From: Bacteroidota bacterium
Lineage (GTDB): Bacteria > Bacteroidota > Bacteroidia > Chitinophagales > Chitinophagaceae
Length of the DNA stretch: 64,000 bases
Direction: 5' to 3'
Assembly (NCBI GenBank): GCA_018267925.1
Contig: JAFDXO010000182.1
Location: forward strand, 1 to 64,000
Every line of letters starts with the position of its first letter. Within the stretch, counting starts at the first letter, position 1. Below are positions 7,823 to 17,100 of the stretch, piece after piece. The notes beneath the pieces are model-generated. The model searched no databases. It saw only the letters and a list, made by a program, of their open reading frames with translations, and was not told the DNA's origin. A program made the translations under genes and the position numbers.

Positions 7823-9058
7823 TTAGCGTCGTCCTCCAAATCCACCACTGCTTCTTCCGCCGCCACCCATGCTTCCGCCACCGCCGCCAAATCCACCACG
7901 AGAAGGTGCTTCCATTCGTGGAGCAGAATAGCTCGGTTGTTGCATTCTCGGTTGCTCATAGCGTGGTTGTTCATAGCGTGGTTGTTGATATTGTTGTGGT
8001 TGTTCGTAGCGTGGTTGTTGATATTGCTGTTGATTTCTATAGCCGTTATCGAATTGTTGGGGCTGACGATATCCTTCATTACGTGGTACTTCATTATAGT
8101 TTCTACTTCCGTCAATTCGACCGGAATTGTAGGATGGGCTTGCGTTTTCATTCATTCTGATAGATCTGTCTGAATAGTCACGAACAGGTTCATTACCTCT
8201 TGAAAAACTACTTCTATTGGGACGATCAATATTGCCCACTGCATTCGGAGAACGATCCGGTTGCGTGTTCATACTGTTATTGGGTCTTTCAGGAACTCTT
8301 GTCCCTGCACTATTGGAGGGTAGATTTCTTGCAGGTGGACGAACGCCGGCACCCACATTGCCACCTGTTTGGTTGCTGTTAGATAACTGACGAATACCGG
8401 TATTATTGTAAATGGCATTAGTTGAATTACGAGGTCCGTAATTCACGTTTCTGACGGTTGTATATTGGTTGTATAAACCGGCATAATATCCATTCCAATA
8501 GCCTGAATAATAGGGGTTTCCACCATACCATCCACCATAGTAAGGATAATTCCAACAACTGTAATAAGCCGGATAACCCCACCATGTGTACCATCCCCAA
8601 TATGAGTTCCAATATGGTCCGTAGCCATAACTCATGGAAAATACAGGGCGATTCCAGGCACTCCATCCCCAATAAGGGTCATACCAGTATGGATTGTACC
8701 AATATGGATTATAGAAAACACTCCAATACCCCATATTATAAAATGAATTGTCAAAGCGATTGATGCGAGAGGCATAAGTATATCCGTTGTCATAATCATT
8801 ATAGTCATTGTAGCCATCATTACCATAGCTATGACCATAAGATTGATAACTGCCATCAGAATCTTGATAACTGCCATCATCTTGGTTATCGCCATATTGC
8901 GAATTTCGCTGTGCAGCTTGTTTTTCAGCTTGGATTTTGTCTTGTTGCTTTTGCTTTTCTATATCAGAACTGTTGAAATAGATGTCATCATTCTGTGCGA
9001 AGGTGGCTACTTGTCCCACACCGATGAGCAACAAACCAATTAATAGCAGCCTTTTCAT
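7823..9058 (-). CDS. Secreted low-complexity protein rich in Tyr, Trp, Asn, Gly and Gln
   Basis: The 411-residue product starts with a clear signal peptide (MKRLLLIGLLLIGVGQVATFAQ). A Gln/Ser/Asp/Tyr stretch follows, then an aromatic block of short YNPYW and YDPYWGW units around residues 110-195. Next come an Asn/Arg/Pro-rich linker, tandem YQQPRYEQPQ-type repeats near 340-375, and a Gly-Phe-Arg tail (GGFGGGGGS, GGFGGRR). There is no recognised catalytic domain. Proteins of this kind are common and unnamed in Bacteroidota. The composition suggests a surface, matrix-like or self-associating role, but this is inference. It is divergent from proS. The repeated DNA creates long open frames on the opposite strand that are artefacts. 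Confidence 0.8.
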   Translation of the reverse strand: MKRLLLIGLLLIGVGQVATFAQNDDIYFNSSDIEKQKQQDKIQAEKQAAQRNSQYGDNQDDGSYQDSDGSYQSYGHSYGNDGYNDYNDYDNGYTYASRINRFDNSFYNMGYWSVFYNPYWYNPYWYDPYWGWSAWNRPVFSMSYGYGPYWNSYWGWYTWWGYPAYYSCWNYPYYGGWYGGNPYYSGYWNGYYAGLYNQYTTVRNVNYGPRNSTNAIYNNTGIRQLSNSNQTGGNVGAGVRPPARNLPSNSAGTRVPERPNNSMNTQPDRSPNAVGNIDRPNRSSFSRGNEPVRDYSDRSIRMNENASPSYNSGRIDGSRNYNEVPRNEGYRQPQQFDNGYRNQQQYQQPRYEQPQQYQQPRYEQPRYEQPRMQQPSYSAPRMEAPSRGGFGGGGGSMGGGGRSSGGFGGRR

Positions 9059-9078
9059 AAAAAAAATGGAAGTTTTTG

Positions 9079-9113
9079 TTTGTCAAAATTGCTTTTCGAA
9101 ATTACTACTTTTG
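9079..9113 (+). promoter_or_regulatory. Promoter of proS (TTTG-N23-TACTTTTG)
   Basis: A TTTG at 9079-9082 and TACTTTTG at 9106-9113 match the Bacteroidota -33/-7 elements with a 23-nt spacer. The initiation site would be near 9118-9120, about 45 nt before the ATG at 9166. This supports 9166 rather than the upstream in-frame start at 9076, which would lie ahead of the promoter. Confidence 0.55.
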
Positions 9114-9165
9114 CGGCACTTTCATGCTACCTGAATTAGGTATCGAAAAGTATGCCAAATATTTT

Positions 9166-10644
9166 ATGAGCACATTAACGACACGTCAACAAGATTATAG
9201 TCAGTGGTATAATGATTTAATTTTAAAAGGCGGACTTGCCGATTATTCATCCGTGCGCGGGTGTATGGTTATCAAGCCTTATGGATTTGCCTTGTGGGAA
9301 AATATGCGCGATCAGCTTGATCGGATGTTTAAAGAAACCGGACATCAAAATGCTTACTTTCCTTTGTTTGTTCCAAAAAGTCTGTTTGAGGCAGAAGAAA
9401 AAAACGCTGAAGGCTTTGCTAAAGAATGTGCCGTAGTTACACACTATCGTCTAAAGGCAGACCCCTCCAAAAAAGGAAAATTAATTGTTGATCCCGCTGC
9501 AAAGCTGGAAGAAGAATTAGTAGTTAGACCTACCAGTGAAGCTATTATTTGGAATACTTACAAAGGGTGGATTCAATCGTATAGAGATTTGCCTATTCTC
9601 ATAAACCAATGGGCAAACGTTGTTCGGTGGGAAATGCGTACAAGACTATTTCTTCGAACAGCAGAATTTTTATGGCAAGAAGGACACACCGCACATGCAA
9701 CGAAGGAAGAAGCTTTAGCAGAAACCGTTAAAATGTTAGATGTCTATGCCCATTTCGTAGAAGAATTTATGGCTCTTCCTGTTGTGAAAGGAGTTAAAAC
9801 AGCCAATGAACGTTTTGCAGGTGCCGAAGATACTTATTGTATTGAAGCATTGATGCAAGATGGAAAGGCACTTCAAGCCGGAACTTCCCATTTTCTTGGT
9901 CAAAATTTTGCAAAGGCTTTTGATGTGAAATTTGCTGCAAAAGATAATAGCATGGAATACGTATGGGCTACGTCTTGGGGCGTATCTACAAGGTTGATTG
10001 GAGCATTAGTGATGGCGCATAGCGACGATCAAGGATTGGTGCTCCCCCCTCGCATTGCTCCCCTACAAGTGGTGATTGTTCCTATTTACAACAAGGATGC
10101 AATAGCTCGTGAAAAAATTGATAAAAAGGCAGCAGAATTAGTTCAAGCGTTGAAAGAAAAAGGAATTCGCGTGCAATTTGATAATGATGATAGCACACGC
10201 CCGGGTTGGAAGTTTGCGGAACATGAATTACGAGGTGTGCCTATAAGAATTGCCTTAGGTGCACGAGATTTAGAAAACAACCAAGTTGAAATTGCACGGC
10301 GTGATACCAAAGAAAAATCACAACATTCATTAGATGGTCTTTTAGATCACGTTTCTTTTTTGCTAACAGACATTCAACAAAACCTATTTAATCGGGCATC
10401 TCAGTTTCGTGCCGAAATGACGAATGAAGCAAATAATTGGGATGAGTTTGTGAAATTGTTAGATGAAAAAGGAGGGTTTATTTCAGCTCACTGGGATGGA
10501 TCACCGGAAACGGAAGAAAAAATAAAAGAATTGACAAAGGCTACTATTCGTTGCATTCCAATTGACAATAAACCTGAAGCCGGAAAGTGTATTCTAACTG
10601 GAATGCCTTCTTCACAACGGGTGCTATTTGCCAGGGCTTATTAA
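9166..10644 (+). CDS. proS: Prolyl-tRNA synthetase, archaeal/eukaryotic-type
   Basis: The 492-residue class II synthetase charges tRNA-Pro. It lacks the large insertion domain of the E. coli type and has the C-terminal zinc-domain-like extension ending in Tyr (LFARAY) seen in the archaeal-type enzymes usual in Bacteroidota. Visible landmarks are motif 1 near [16 protein letters not shown], motif 2 ([24 protein letters not shown]), motif 3 ([19 protein letters not shown]) and an anticodon-binding domain starting PLQVVIVPI. The start is set by the promoter at 9079-9113; the first residues are [16 protein letters not shown]. It is monocistronic. Confidence 0.95.
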   Translation: MSTLTTRQQDYSQWYNDLILKGGLADYSSVRGCMVIKPYGFALWENMRDQLDRMFKETGHQNAYFPLFVPKSLFEAEEKNAEGFAKECAVVTHYRLKADPSKKGKLIVDPAAKLEEELVVRPTSEAIIWNTYKGWIQSYRDLPILINQWANVVRWEMRTRLFLRTAEFLWQEGHTAHATKEEALAETVKMLDVYAHFVEEFMALPVVKGVKTANERFAGAEDTYCIEALMQDGKALQAGTSHFLGQNFAKAFDVKFAAKDNSMEYVWATSWGVSTRLIGALVMAHSDDQGLVLPPRIAPLQVVIVPIYNKDAIAREKIDKKAAELVQALKEKGIRVQFDNDDSTRPGWKFAEHELRGVPIRIALGARDLENNQVEIARRDTKEKSQHSLDGLLDHVSFLLTDIQQNLFNRASQFRAEMTNEANNWDEFVKLLDEKGGFISAHWDGSPETEEKIKELTKATIRCIPIDNKPEAGKCILTGMPSSQRVLFARAY

Positions 10645-10654
10645 TTTAGCTTGA

Positions 10655-10671
10655 TTTTTTTTTGGGGGGGG
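10655..10671 (+). repeat. Homopolymer tract T9 followed by G8
   Basis: Nine T (10655-10663) are followed directly by eight G (10664-10671) between proS and the DUF5362-like gene. A G-run this long is unusual in AT-rich intergenic DNA and is prone to slipped-strand length change. Confidence 0.85.
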
Positions 10672-10732
10672 CACAAGTTTGTTTTTCTTAAAGGTATTAA
10701 GTATCTTTTCGCTTTAAAATTCGTATTAAACT

Positions 10733-11182
10733 ATGGAGAACTATAACCAGTTAAATGAAGAAGCTAATCTAAAAATTGATCAAACCGTGAAGGCAGAATT
10801 ATTAGAAACTGCTAGGTGGACAAAATTTATAGCAATCATTGGATTTGTTTTTTTAGGTCTGCTCATACTCGGTGCCATTTTTGTTGCTGCCGGTATTTCA
10901 ATTGTATCTGAAGCGGCTTCCTTAGGAAATTCTTATGGCATTGCTATTATCTTGTTATATTTAATGATTGCAGTACTATACTTTTTCCCGATCAGATATC
11001 TGTATCGGTTTTCAGTTCTCATCAATCCGGCAATCATATATAATCGCCAAGAAGATTTTAATCGAGCTATGTCCTATCAACGACGAATGTTTAAATTCAT
11101 CGGTATTTTGTGCATTATTGTTATCGGATTATATGCCTTGATTTTTGTTACAGCCCTTATAGGTATAGGTTTAAGTAAGTAA
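10733..11182 (+). CDS. DUF5362-like membrane protein
   Basis: The 149-residue protein has a short polar N-terminus (MENYNQLNEEANLKIDQ) and four hydrophobic stretches, with paired segments around 33-60 and 68-90 and a further pair near 120-147. It resembles the DUF5362 family of small Bacteroidota inner-membrane proteins, whose function is unknown. It lies 88 bp after proS, separated by a T9-G8 homopolymer tract, so it may share or modulate the proS transcript. No catalytic motif is visible. Confidence 0.7.
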   Translation: MENYNQLNEEANLKIDQTVKAELLETARWTKFIAIIGFVFLGLLILGAIFVAAGISIVSEAASLGNSYGIAIILLYLMIAVLYFFPIRYLYRFSVLINPAIIYNRQEDFNRAMSYQRRMFKFIGILCIIVIGLYALIFVTALIGIGLSK

Positions 11183-11444
11183 GGTTTTTATTTCTTGATA
11201 AAATGGAATCTTCCTAATTGAGATAGAATTTGCAACTTATGAATCCAAATAACCTATGCCAGGCATATATTTTATTAAATGCAAAATAAAGAAATAGGAT
11301 ATTAAGCAAAATGGATGTACTTCTTGCAGGAGATGATTAATTCATCAAAAATATCTAACCAATAAAACTACTTTACCTTTACTAGTTTTTTCGTAAATTC
11401 AATCAATCCTTTTATCCATTAAATTCTAACTTCTAATGAACAAT

Positions 11445-12032
11445 TTAATGGCAAGGAAGAAGATCTGCAGTAGGTTGTAGTGTTTTTGCCCAAGAAAGAA
11501 GGGTAGGATATTGTTCATCAATCAAGTCGCTGGGCAATTCTATCGGTACATGTTTTGAGGTTATAAAGACTGTGTGCATAGCTAATCTTTTGCCGAATTC
11601 CATATCAAGCGGTGCATTTCCCACCATTATACTCTTTTTAAAATCAATGGTTGGAAAATCTTCTTTAGCTTGAAGAGCCATACCCGGATTGGGTTTTCGA
11701 TTTCGATCTGTATCACTGATAGCAGTGGCTACATATACTTTGTCAATTCGTCCACCTGCATTTTGCACTGCATTCACCATATTGCCGCTGATTTCTTTTA
11801 AGGCTTCTAAGGTCATAATGCCACGACCCACACCACGCTGATTAGAAACAACAACAATAGTCCCAAAAAGGGATGAAAGTTGCTTGATGGCTTCTAATGC
11901 ACCATCACAAAATTTAAAGTCGCTCCAGTTGGTAATATAAGAGCCTACATGCTCAACATTTATTACTCCATCGCGGTCTAAGAAAAGCGTCCAAGTTTTG
12001 TCAACCGGAATTTTACTTTGAAACGTATTCAT
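11445..12032 (-). CDS. gmhB: HAD-IIIA phosphatase, heptose bisphosphate phosphatase GmhB-like
   Basis: The 195-residue HAD-family phosphatase has motif I FLDRDGVIN (Asp19 nucleophile, Asp21), motif II VVSNQRGVGRG and a motif III region RNRKPNPGM. Its direct neighbour is gmhA, so the likely role is removal of the 7-phosphate from D-glycero-D-manno-heptose 1,7-bisphosphate for LPS-core or S-layer heptose. It lacks the Cys/His zinc loop that precedes the RKP motif in E. coli GmhB (here ATAISDTDRNRKP), so it is a zinc-less variant or a related HAD-IIIA enzyme. It is the second gene of a two-gene unit, 21 bp after gmhA. The kinase/adenylyltransferase HldE is not in the window. Confidence 0.78.
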   Translation of the reverse strand: MNTFQSKIPVDKTWTLFLDRDGVINVEHVGSYITNWSDFKFCDGALEAIKQLSSLFGTIVVVSNQRGVGRGIMTLEALKEISGNMVNAVQNAGGRIDKVYVATAISDTDRNRKPNPGMALQAKEDFPTIDFKKSIMVGNAPLDMEFGKRLAMHTVFITSKHVPIELPSDLIDEQYPTLLSWAKTLQPTADLLPCH

Positions 12033-12053
12033 TGGGTTTGTGTAAAAAGTTGC

Positions 12054-12620
12054 TTAAAATAAATGCTCTTCAACAAGTTGACAAATAATATGCCCTATCA
12101 GGATGTGTGCTTCTTGAATGCGTGGTGTATCTGTGCTGGGTACGTTTAGCAGATAGTCGGCAAGAGCTTTCATTTTTCCACCTGTTGATCCTGTAAAACA
12201 AACAGTTTTCATGCCAATTTCTCGAGCTTGTTCTAAGGCTTTCACAATGTTTGTAGAATTACCTGATGTGCTGAGCGCAACTAATACATCACCGGGCTTA
12301 CCCATTCCTTTTACCAATCTACTATACACAACATCATAGCTATAATCATTTGCAACGGCAGTAAGATAAGAAGTGTTGGTATGCAATGCCTCTGATGGCA
12401 AAGGGTCACGATCTGTATAAAAACGACCACTAAACTCTGCCGCTAAGTGTTGAGCATCTGCTGCGGAGCCTCCATTGCCACAAAACAAAACTTTGTTTCC
12501 AGCTTTAAAAGCATCTGAAAGACATTGTATGACGGCCTCTATTTCTGAAAGAAGCGCCTTATTTTCAAGGATTTGTTGCTTGGTGAAAATTGAATTTTGG
12601 ATGATTTCCTGAATCGTCAT
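12054..12620 (-). CDS. gmhA: Phosphoheptose isomerase (SIS domain)
   Basis: The 188-residue SIS-domain protein matches GmhA, which converts sedoheptulose 7-phosphate to D-glycero-D-manno-heptose 7-phosphate, the first step of ADP-heptose synthesis. The phosphosugar-binding motifs CGNGGSAADAQHLAAEFSGRF (near 46-66) and VALSTSGNSTN (near 113-123) are intact, as is a C-terminal HILIGHIICQLVEEHLF helix. The length is as expected for the family. It begins a gmhA-gmhB operon on the minus strand. Confidence 0.92.
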   Translation of the reverse strand: MTIQEIIQNSIFTKQQILENKALLSEIEAVIQCLSDAFKAGNKVLFCGNGGSAADAQHLAAEFSGRFYTDRDPLPSEALHTNTSYLTAVANDYSYDVVYSRLVKGMGKPGDVLVALSTSGNSTNIVKALEQAREIGMKTVCFTGSTGGKMKALADYLLNVPSTDTPRIQEAHILIGHIICQLVEEHLF

Positions 12621-12723
12621 AACGGGATCAAAAGTACTACTCCTTGAAAGGAAAATTTAAGCAGATAAAAAGTTTAACTTGGCAAAAAGAATTGATTGTT
12701 TTGTCTATTTATATCAAACATTT

Positions 12724-12752
12724 GAGGGTTGCTCCTGCCAGAGACAACCCTC
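12724..12752 (-). terminator. Hairpin after the DksA-type gene
   Basis: The arms GAGGGTTG (12724-12731) and CAACCCTC (12745-12752) form a perfect 8-bp stem with a 13-nt loop, 27 nt past the stop of the minus-strand DksA-type gene. The T-rich tract is better on the plus strand, so the terminator call for the minus strand is moderate. Confidence 0.55.
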
Positions 12753-12778
12753 GCTTTTCTTTTGGTCGTTTGACAAAT

Positions 12779-14185
12779 TTATTTGGTCATTGTCTTTTTG
12801 GCTTCAATGCTAAGCGTAGCATGAGGCACGGCACGCAAACGAGCTTTGTCAATTAATTTTCCAGTAACCCGGCAAATACCATAAGACTTGTTTTCGATAC
12901 GCATCAATGCTTTTTCAAGATGACTGATAAATTGGATTTGGCGGCTGGCTAATTGGGCTAATTGTTCACGTTCCATTGCGCCGCTTCCATCTTCCATATT
13001 CATGTAACGGTTATCAGTATCTTCTGTTCCAGCTTCCTCTTTGCGAGTAATCAATCCTTGTAAGTATGCCAATTCTTTTTTGGCAGCTTCCAGACGGTTG
13101 AGAATTAATTCCTTAAATTCATTTAACTCTTCGTCGCTATAACGATAAACAGGTCCTTGATTTTCGGTTGGTACGTCAAGTATTGATCGTGTAAATTCCG
13201 GTTGATAATTGATCATGGTTTTTGATTCCGTTTGCTTAGATTTATTTTCTAAACGACGATGAGCAATAATCACGTTTACTTTCTTTTCTTCACGAATTGC
13301 GCTGCGAGTGATTGCAGGGCGATTGGCCGGATTAGTAACTACCGGAGCAACGGGTTTTGCATTCGCTTTTACTAAAGGTGCAACGATTATTTTTTTAATG
13401 GGTTTTTTAGTCTTTTTTATCGAAGCTTCTTTAATAATTGGTTCCTTACCGACTATTTCTTTTGATGCTATTGAGGCTTTTTTTACCTGAGGGGCAATTT
13501 CATTTTTTACAACTGGTGCTACCTTTTTAGCAGGTACTGCTTTTTTAGCAGGTACTACTTTTTTAGCAGGTACTACTTTTTTAGCCGGTGCTGCTTTTTT
13601 AGCAGGTACTGCTTTTTTAGCCGGTACTACTTTTTTAGCCGGTGCTGCTTTTTTAGCCGGTGCTGCTTTTTTAGCCGGTGCTACTTTTTTAGCCGGTGCT
13701 GCTTTTTTAGCTGGTGCTGCTTTTTTAGCCGGTGCTGCTTTTTTAGCTGGTGCTGCTTTTTTAGCTGGTGCTGCTTTTTTAGCCGGAGCTGCTTTTTTAG
13801 CCGGAGCTGCTTTTTTAGTTGGAGCTGCTTTTTTAGCCGGAGCTGCTTTTTTAGCTGGTGCTGCTTTCTTAGCTGGTACTGCTTTTTTAGCTGGTGCTGC
13901 CTTTTTAGCCGGAGCTGCTTTTTTCAAATTCTTTTTATTCACAGTTTTAGTATCTTTTGTTATCGTAGCACTTTTTTTTAGGTTCGTCATAGCCTTTCCC
14001 TTAGTAGTTGTTGCTTTTACTGCTCCATTTTTAGCAGGAGTAGGGGATGATTTCTTCTCCGATTTAGATTTTACTTTTGGCGCAGGCATGGAAACATCCT
14101 TCTTTTTCACCGCGACTTTGACGGATTTTGCTGTAGGCTTAGCTTTTGATGTGGCTTTTGTAGCCAGTTTCTTTTGGGTGGCCAT
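12779..14185 (-). CDS. DksA/TraR-type protein with histone-H1-like Pro-Ala-Lys tail
   Basis: The 468-residue protein has two parts. Residues 1 to about 330 are highly basic: a Lys/Ala/Ser-rich leader, then about 22 tandem six-residue units of AAPAKK type, then a Lys/Pro/Val linker. From about 345 to the end lies a DksA/TraR domain: a coiled coil (EELNEFKELILNRLEAAKKELAYLQ and the returning helix) and the globular end YGICRVTGKLIDKARLRAVPHA. DksA proteins bind in the RNA polymerase secondary channel. Of the four zinc Cys in the classical finger only one (GIC) remains, so it should not bind zinc in that way. The basic tail resembles H1-like DNA-binding tails and may anchor the protein to DNA. 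It ends 7 bp from the ileS stop on the same strand. Confidence 0.85.
   Translation of the reverse strand: MATQKKLATKATSKAKPTAKSVKVAVKKKDVSMPAPKVKSKSEKKSSPTPAKNGAVKATTTKGKAMTNLKKSATITKDTKTVNKKNLKKAAPAKKAAPAKKAVPAKKAAPAKKAAPAKKAAPTKKAAPAKKAAPAKKAAPAKKAAPAKKAAPAKKAAPAKKAAPAKKVAPAKKAAPAKKAAPAKKVVPAKKAVPAKKAAPAKKVVPAKKVVPAKKAVPAKKVAPVVKNEIAPQVKKASIASKEIVGKEPIIKEASIKKTKKPIKKIIVAPLVKANAKPVAPVVTNPANRPAITRSAIREEKKVNVIIAHRRLENKSKQTESKTMINYQPEFTRSILDVPTENQGPVYRYSDEELNEFKELILNRLEAAKKELAYLQGLITRKEEAGTEDTDNRYMNMEDGSGAMEREQLAQLASRQIQFISHLEKALMRIENKSYGICRVTGKLIDKARLRAVPHATLSIEAKKTMTK
13525..13921 (-). repeat. Tandem 18-bp coding repeat (AAPAKK units)
   Basis: About 22 consecutive 18-bp units encode A-A-P-A-K-K with A/V and one A/T substitution. 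They are in frame inside the DksA-type gene. Third-position differences show the array is old enough to have diverged but still regular, so length differences between strains are expected. Confidence 0.9.
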
Positions 14186-14192
14186 GACGCTT

Positions 14193-17100
14193 TTAATTTT
14201 TAGTAATTAAAATTTTTATTTTTGCTTCGTTAATATCAATTTCTGTTTCAGAATCTAATTTTTCCAATAGGTCAATACTATTTGCCAATATTTCAGTACT
14301 AATATAGTTATTGAAATTTTTGATGGCAGAAGCTAATGTATCGTTATGTTCTACTTTTACAATTATTTTATCTGTAAGCTCAAATCCAGAATCTTTTCTT
14401 AGCTTTTGAATACGATTGACAAATTCTCGGGCAATGCCTTCTTCTTCTAATATTGGGGTTAAGGTTAGGTCTAAGGCTACGGTAATTCCATCTTTTGTGG
14501 CTACCGACCAGCCCGGAATATCCTCAGCTATAATTTCTACTTCACTGATATCAATATTAATTTCTTCTCCATCAATGTGTAATGATTGTGTGCCATTTCG
14601 CTCAAGTTGTGCAATTTCAGCTTGATTCCATTGCGCAATTGCGGCTGCTACGGACTTCATTTTGCCACCTAATCTAGCACCTAATAATTTGAAATTAGCT
14701 TTAATTTTCTTTTGAATACCGCCTTCTGATTCGTTTATAAATTGTATTTCTTTAACATTTACTTCGTTTCGAATTAGGTCAGATACACGAGAAATTTGTT
14801 CTTCCATGTGTTTATTTAGCACAGGAACTAAAATTTTCTGTAGCGGTTGTCGAACTTTTGCATTTGTTTTTTTACGAATAGAAAGAACTAAGGAAGAAAT
14901 ATCTTGTGCTAATTTCATTCTTTCTTCCAGAATGGGTAAGATAATGCTGTTGTCAGCAACCGGATAATCAGCTAAATGAACTGAAGTGGTGTCAATTCGC
15001 TTAGATACAGAATTGATATTTCTGAATAGCCAATCTGCAAAAAATGGGGCTATGGGAGCCATTAATCGGCTTATGGTTTCCAAACATTCATATAGAGTTT
15101 GATAAGCACATATTTTGTCGTGTTCGTATTCCCCTTTCCAAAATCGTCTTCTACAAAGGCGAACATACCAATTGCTAAGATGTTCATCTAAGAAATATTC
15201 TAATGCTCGTCCGGCTTGAGTTGGTTCATATTCGTCAAGCGACTCTGTTACATTTTTGATTAACGAATTGAGTGATGACAAAATCCATTGATCTATTTCA
15301 GGACGTTGATGAACAGGAATATATCTTTCTTTAAACGTAAATGAATCAACATTTGCATATAGCGCAAAAAATTGATAGGTATTAAAAAGTGTTCCAAAAT
15401 ACTTTCGTTGAACTTCCTTAATGCCTTCAATATCAAACTTTAAGCTATCCCAAGGTGAAGCATTTGTAATGAGATACCATCGGGTAGCATCTGCACCAAA
15501 TTTTTCAATTGTTTCGAAAGGATCTACCACATTCCCGAGTCTCTTACTCATCTTATTGCCGTTCTTATCTAACACTAAGCCATTAGAAACCACAGTTTTG
15601 TAGGCTACGCTATCAAATAACATAACACCTAAGGCATGGAGGGTATAAAACCATCCTCTGGTTTGATCTACTCCTTCGGCAATGAAGTTTGCGGGAAAAT
15701 TATGTTTTAATTGTGTTTTTGGATGAGCATCAAATGGATAGTGCAATTGCGCATAAGGCATAGCACCCGAATCAAACCAAACATCTACCAAATCCGGCTC
15801 GCGATACATAGCAATTCCTCGGCTATCGCAAAGCACTATTTGATCCACCAATGGTTTATGTAAGTCTAATTTACCTTCTATTCGTTTATAGCGATCTACT
15901 TGAGTTAAGCCAATTCTATTGGTTATATTGGTAATTTTATTTAAGTGGGAAAGGTTTCCATCCCATTCATCAATTACGTCAATCAGTTGATTGATATTCA
16001 GATTTTTATTAGCTTTTTTAACTTCACCTATCAGTTCCTCAATACTGCCTATACATTTTGTTTCCTTTCCATCCTTACTGACCCATACTGGTAAAGGTGT
16101 ACCCCAATAGCGAGAGCGACTGAGATTCCAATCTACCATGTTTTCCAACCAATTGCCAAAACGACCTTCTCCAGTTGCACGTGGTTTCCATTGAATTGTT
16201 TTGTTCAGTGCAATCATTCTATCTTTTACGGCAGTTGTACGAATAAACCACGCATCAAGCGGATAATAGATAATAGGTTTGTCTGTTCGCCAACAGTGCG
16301 GATAAGTGTGTTCGTATTTCTCAACTTTAAATGCTTGACCAGATTGCTTGAGATAAACAGCTATGTCAACATCTACATCTTTCCAATCTGAATCGTCTTT
16401 GTAGTTTTTGACAAATCTACCACTGATTTTCAGTTCGTTATTGTAGGCTGTGTCAATAAATTTTCCCTCCTTATCTACTAAGGTTAAAATGCCAATATTA
16501 TTTTTCTTTCCAACTTTATAGTCGTCTGCACCAAAGGCTGGAGCAGTGTGTACAATTCCGGTTCCGTCTTCTGTAGTTACGAAATCGCCTAATATTACCC
16601 TGAAGGGATCTCCACCTGCATGAGTAGGAGAGTTACCCTCGAAAGGGAGCAATTGTTTATAGCGTACTCCTTCCAGGTCTTTTCCTTTAAAACGGGAGAT
16701 TATTTTCCAACATGCTTTTATGTTTGTACTTGAAAAACTTGCTTGGCCAATTTGCAAATCTGTATCTGGTTCTATTGAAAAATATTTAGATAATAGATTT
16801 TCTGCAAGAATTACATTGATGACTTTGTGTTGACCTTCAATAGCATAAGGGTTGATGGTGTTGACTAATACATAGTCTATATCAGCACCTACGGTCAACC
16901 CACAATTACTTGGTAGTGTCCAAGGTGTGGTAGTCCAAGCTAACAAATATATATTTTCAGTGTCGTTTAATAAGTTTAATTCACCTTTTTGTTCGTGAAA
17001 TTGGGTGAGTAGATTTCCTTCTTTAAGGTTTTGAACTGATTTATACAAAAATTCAGACTGTGGGTTTCGAATGGCTGAAAACATGGCCACTACCGTAGTG

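Noticed and set aside
7819-8173. Long plus-strand open frames with Val/Ile-rich translations opposite the secreted protein
   Set aside because: They mirror the CAA/GGT-rich repeats of the minus-strand gene, lack start signals and have no family resemblance.
11364-11389. AAAACTA/TAGTTTT inverted repeat between convergent genes as a terminator
   Set aside because: Seven A/T-rich pairs only, about 180 bp past one stop and 56 bp past the other; too weak to call.
13525-13921. Regular short repeats resembling a CRISPR array
   Set aside because: The 18-bp units are contiguous with no spacers and are in frame inside a protein with a DksA domain.
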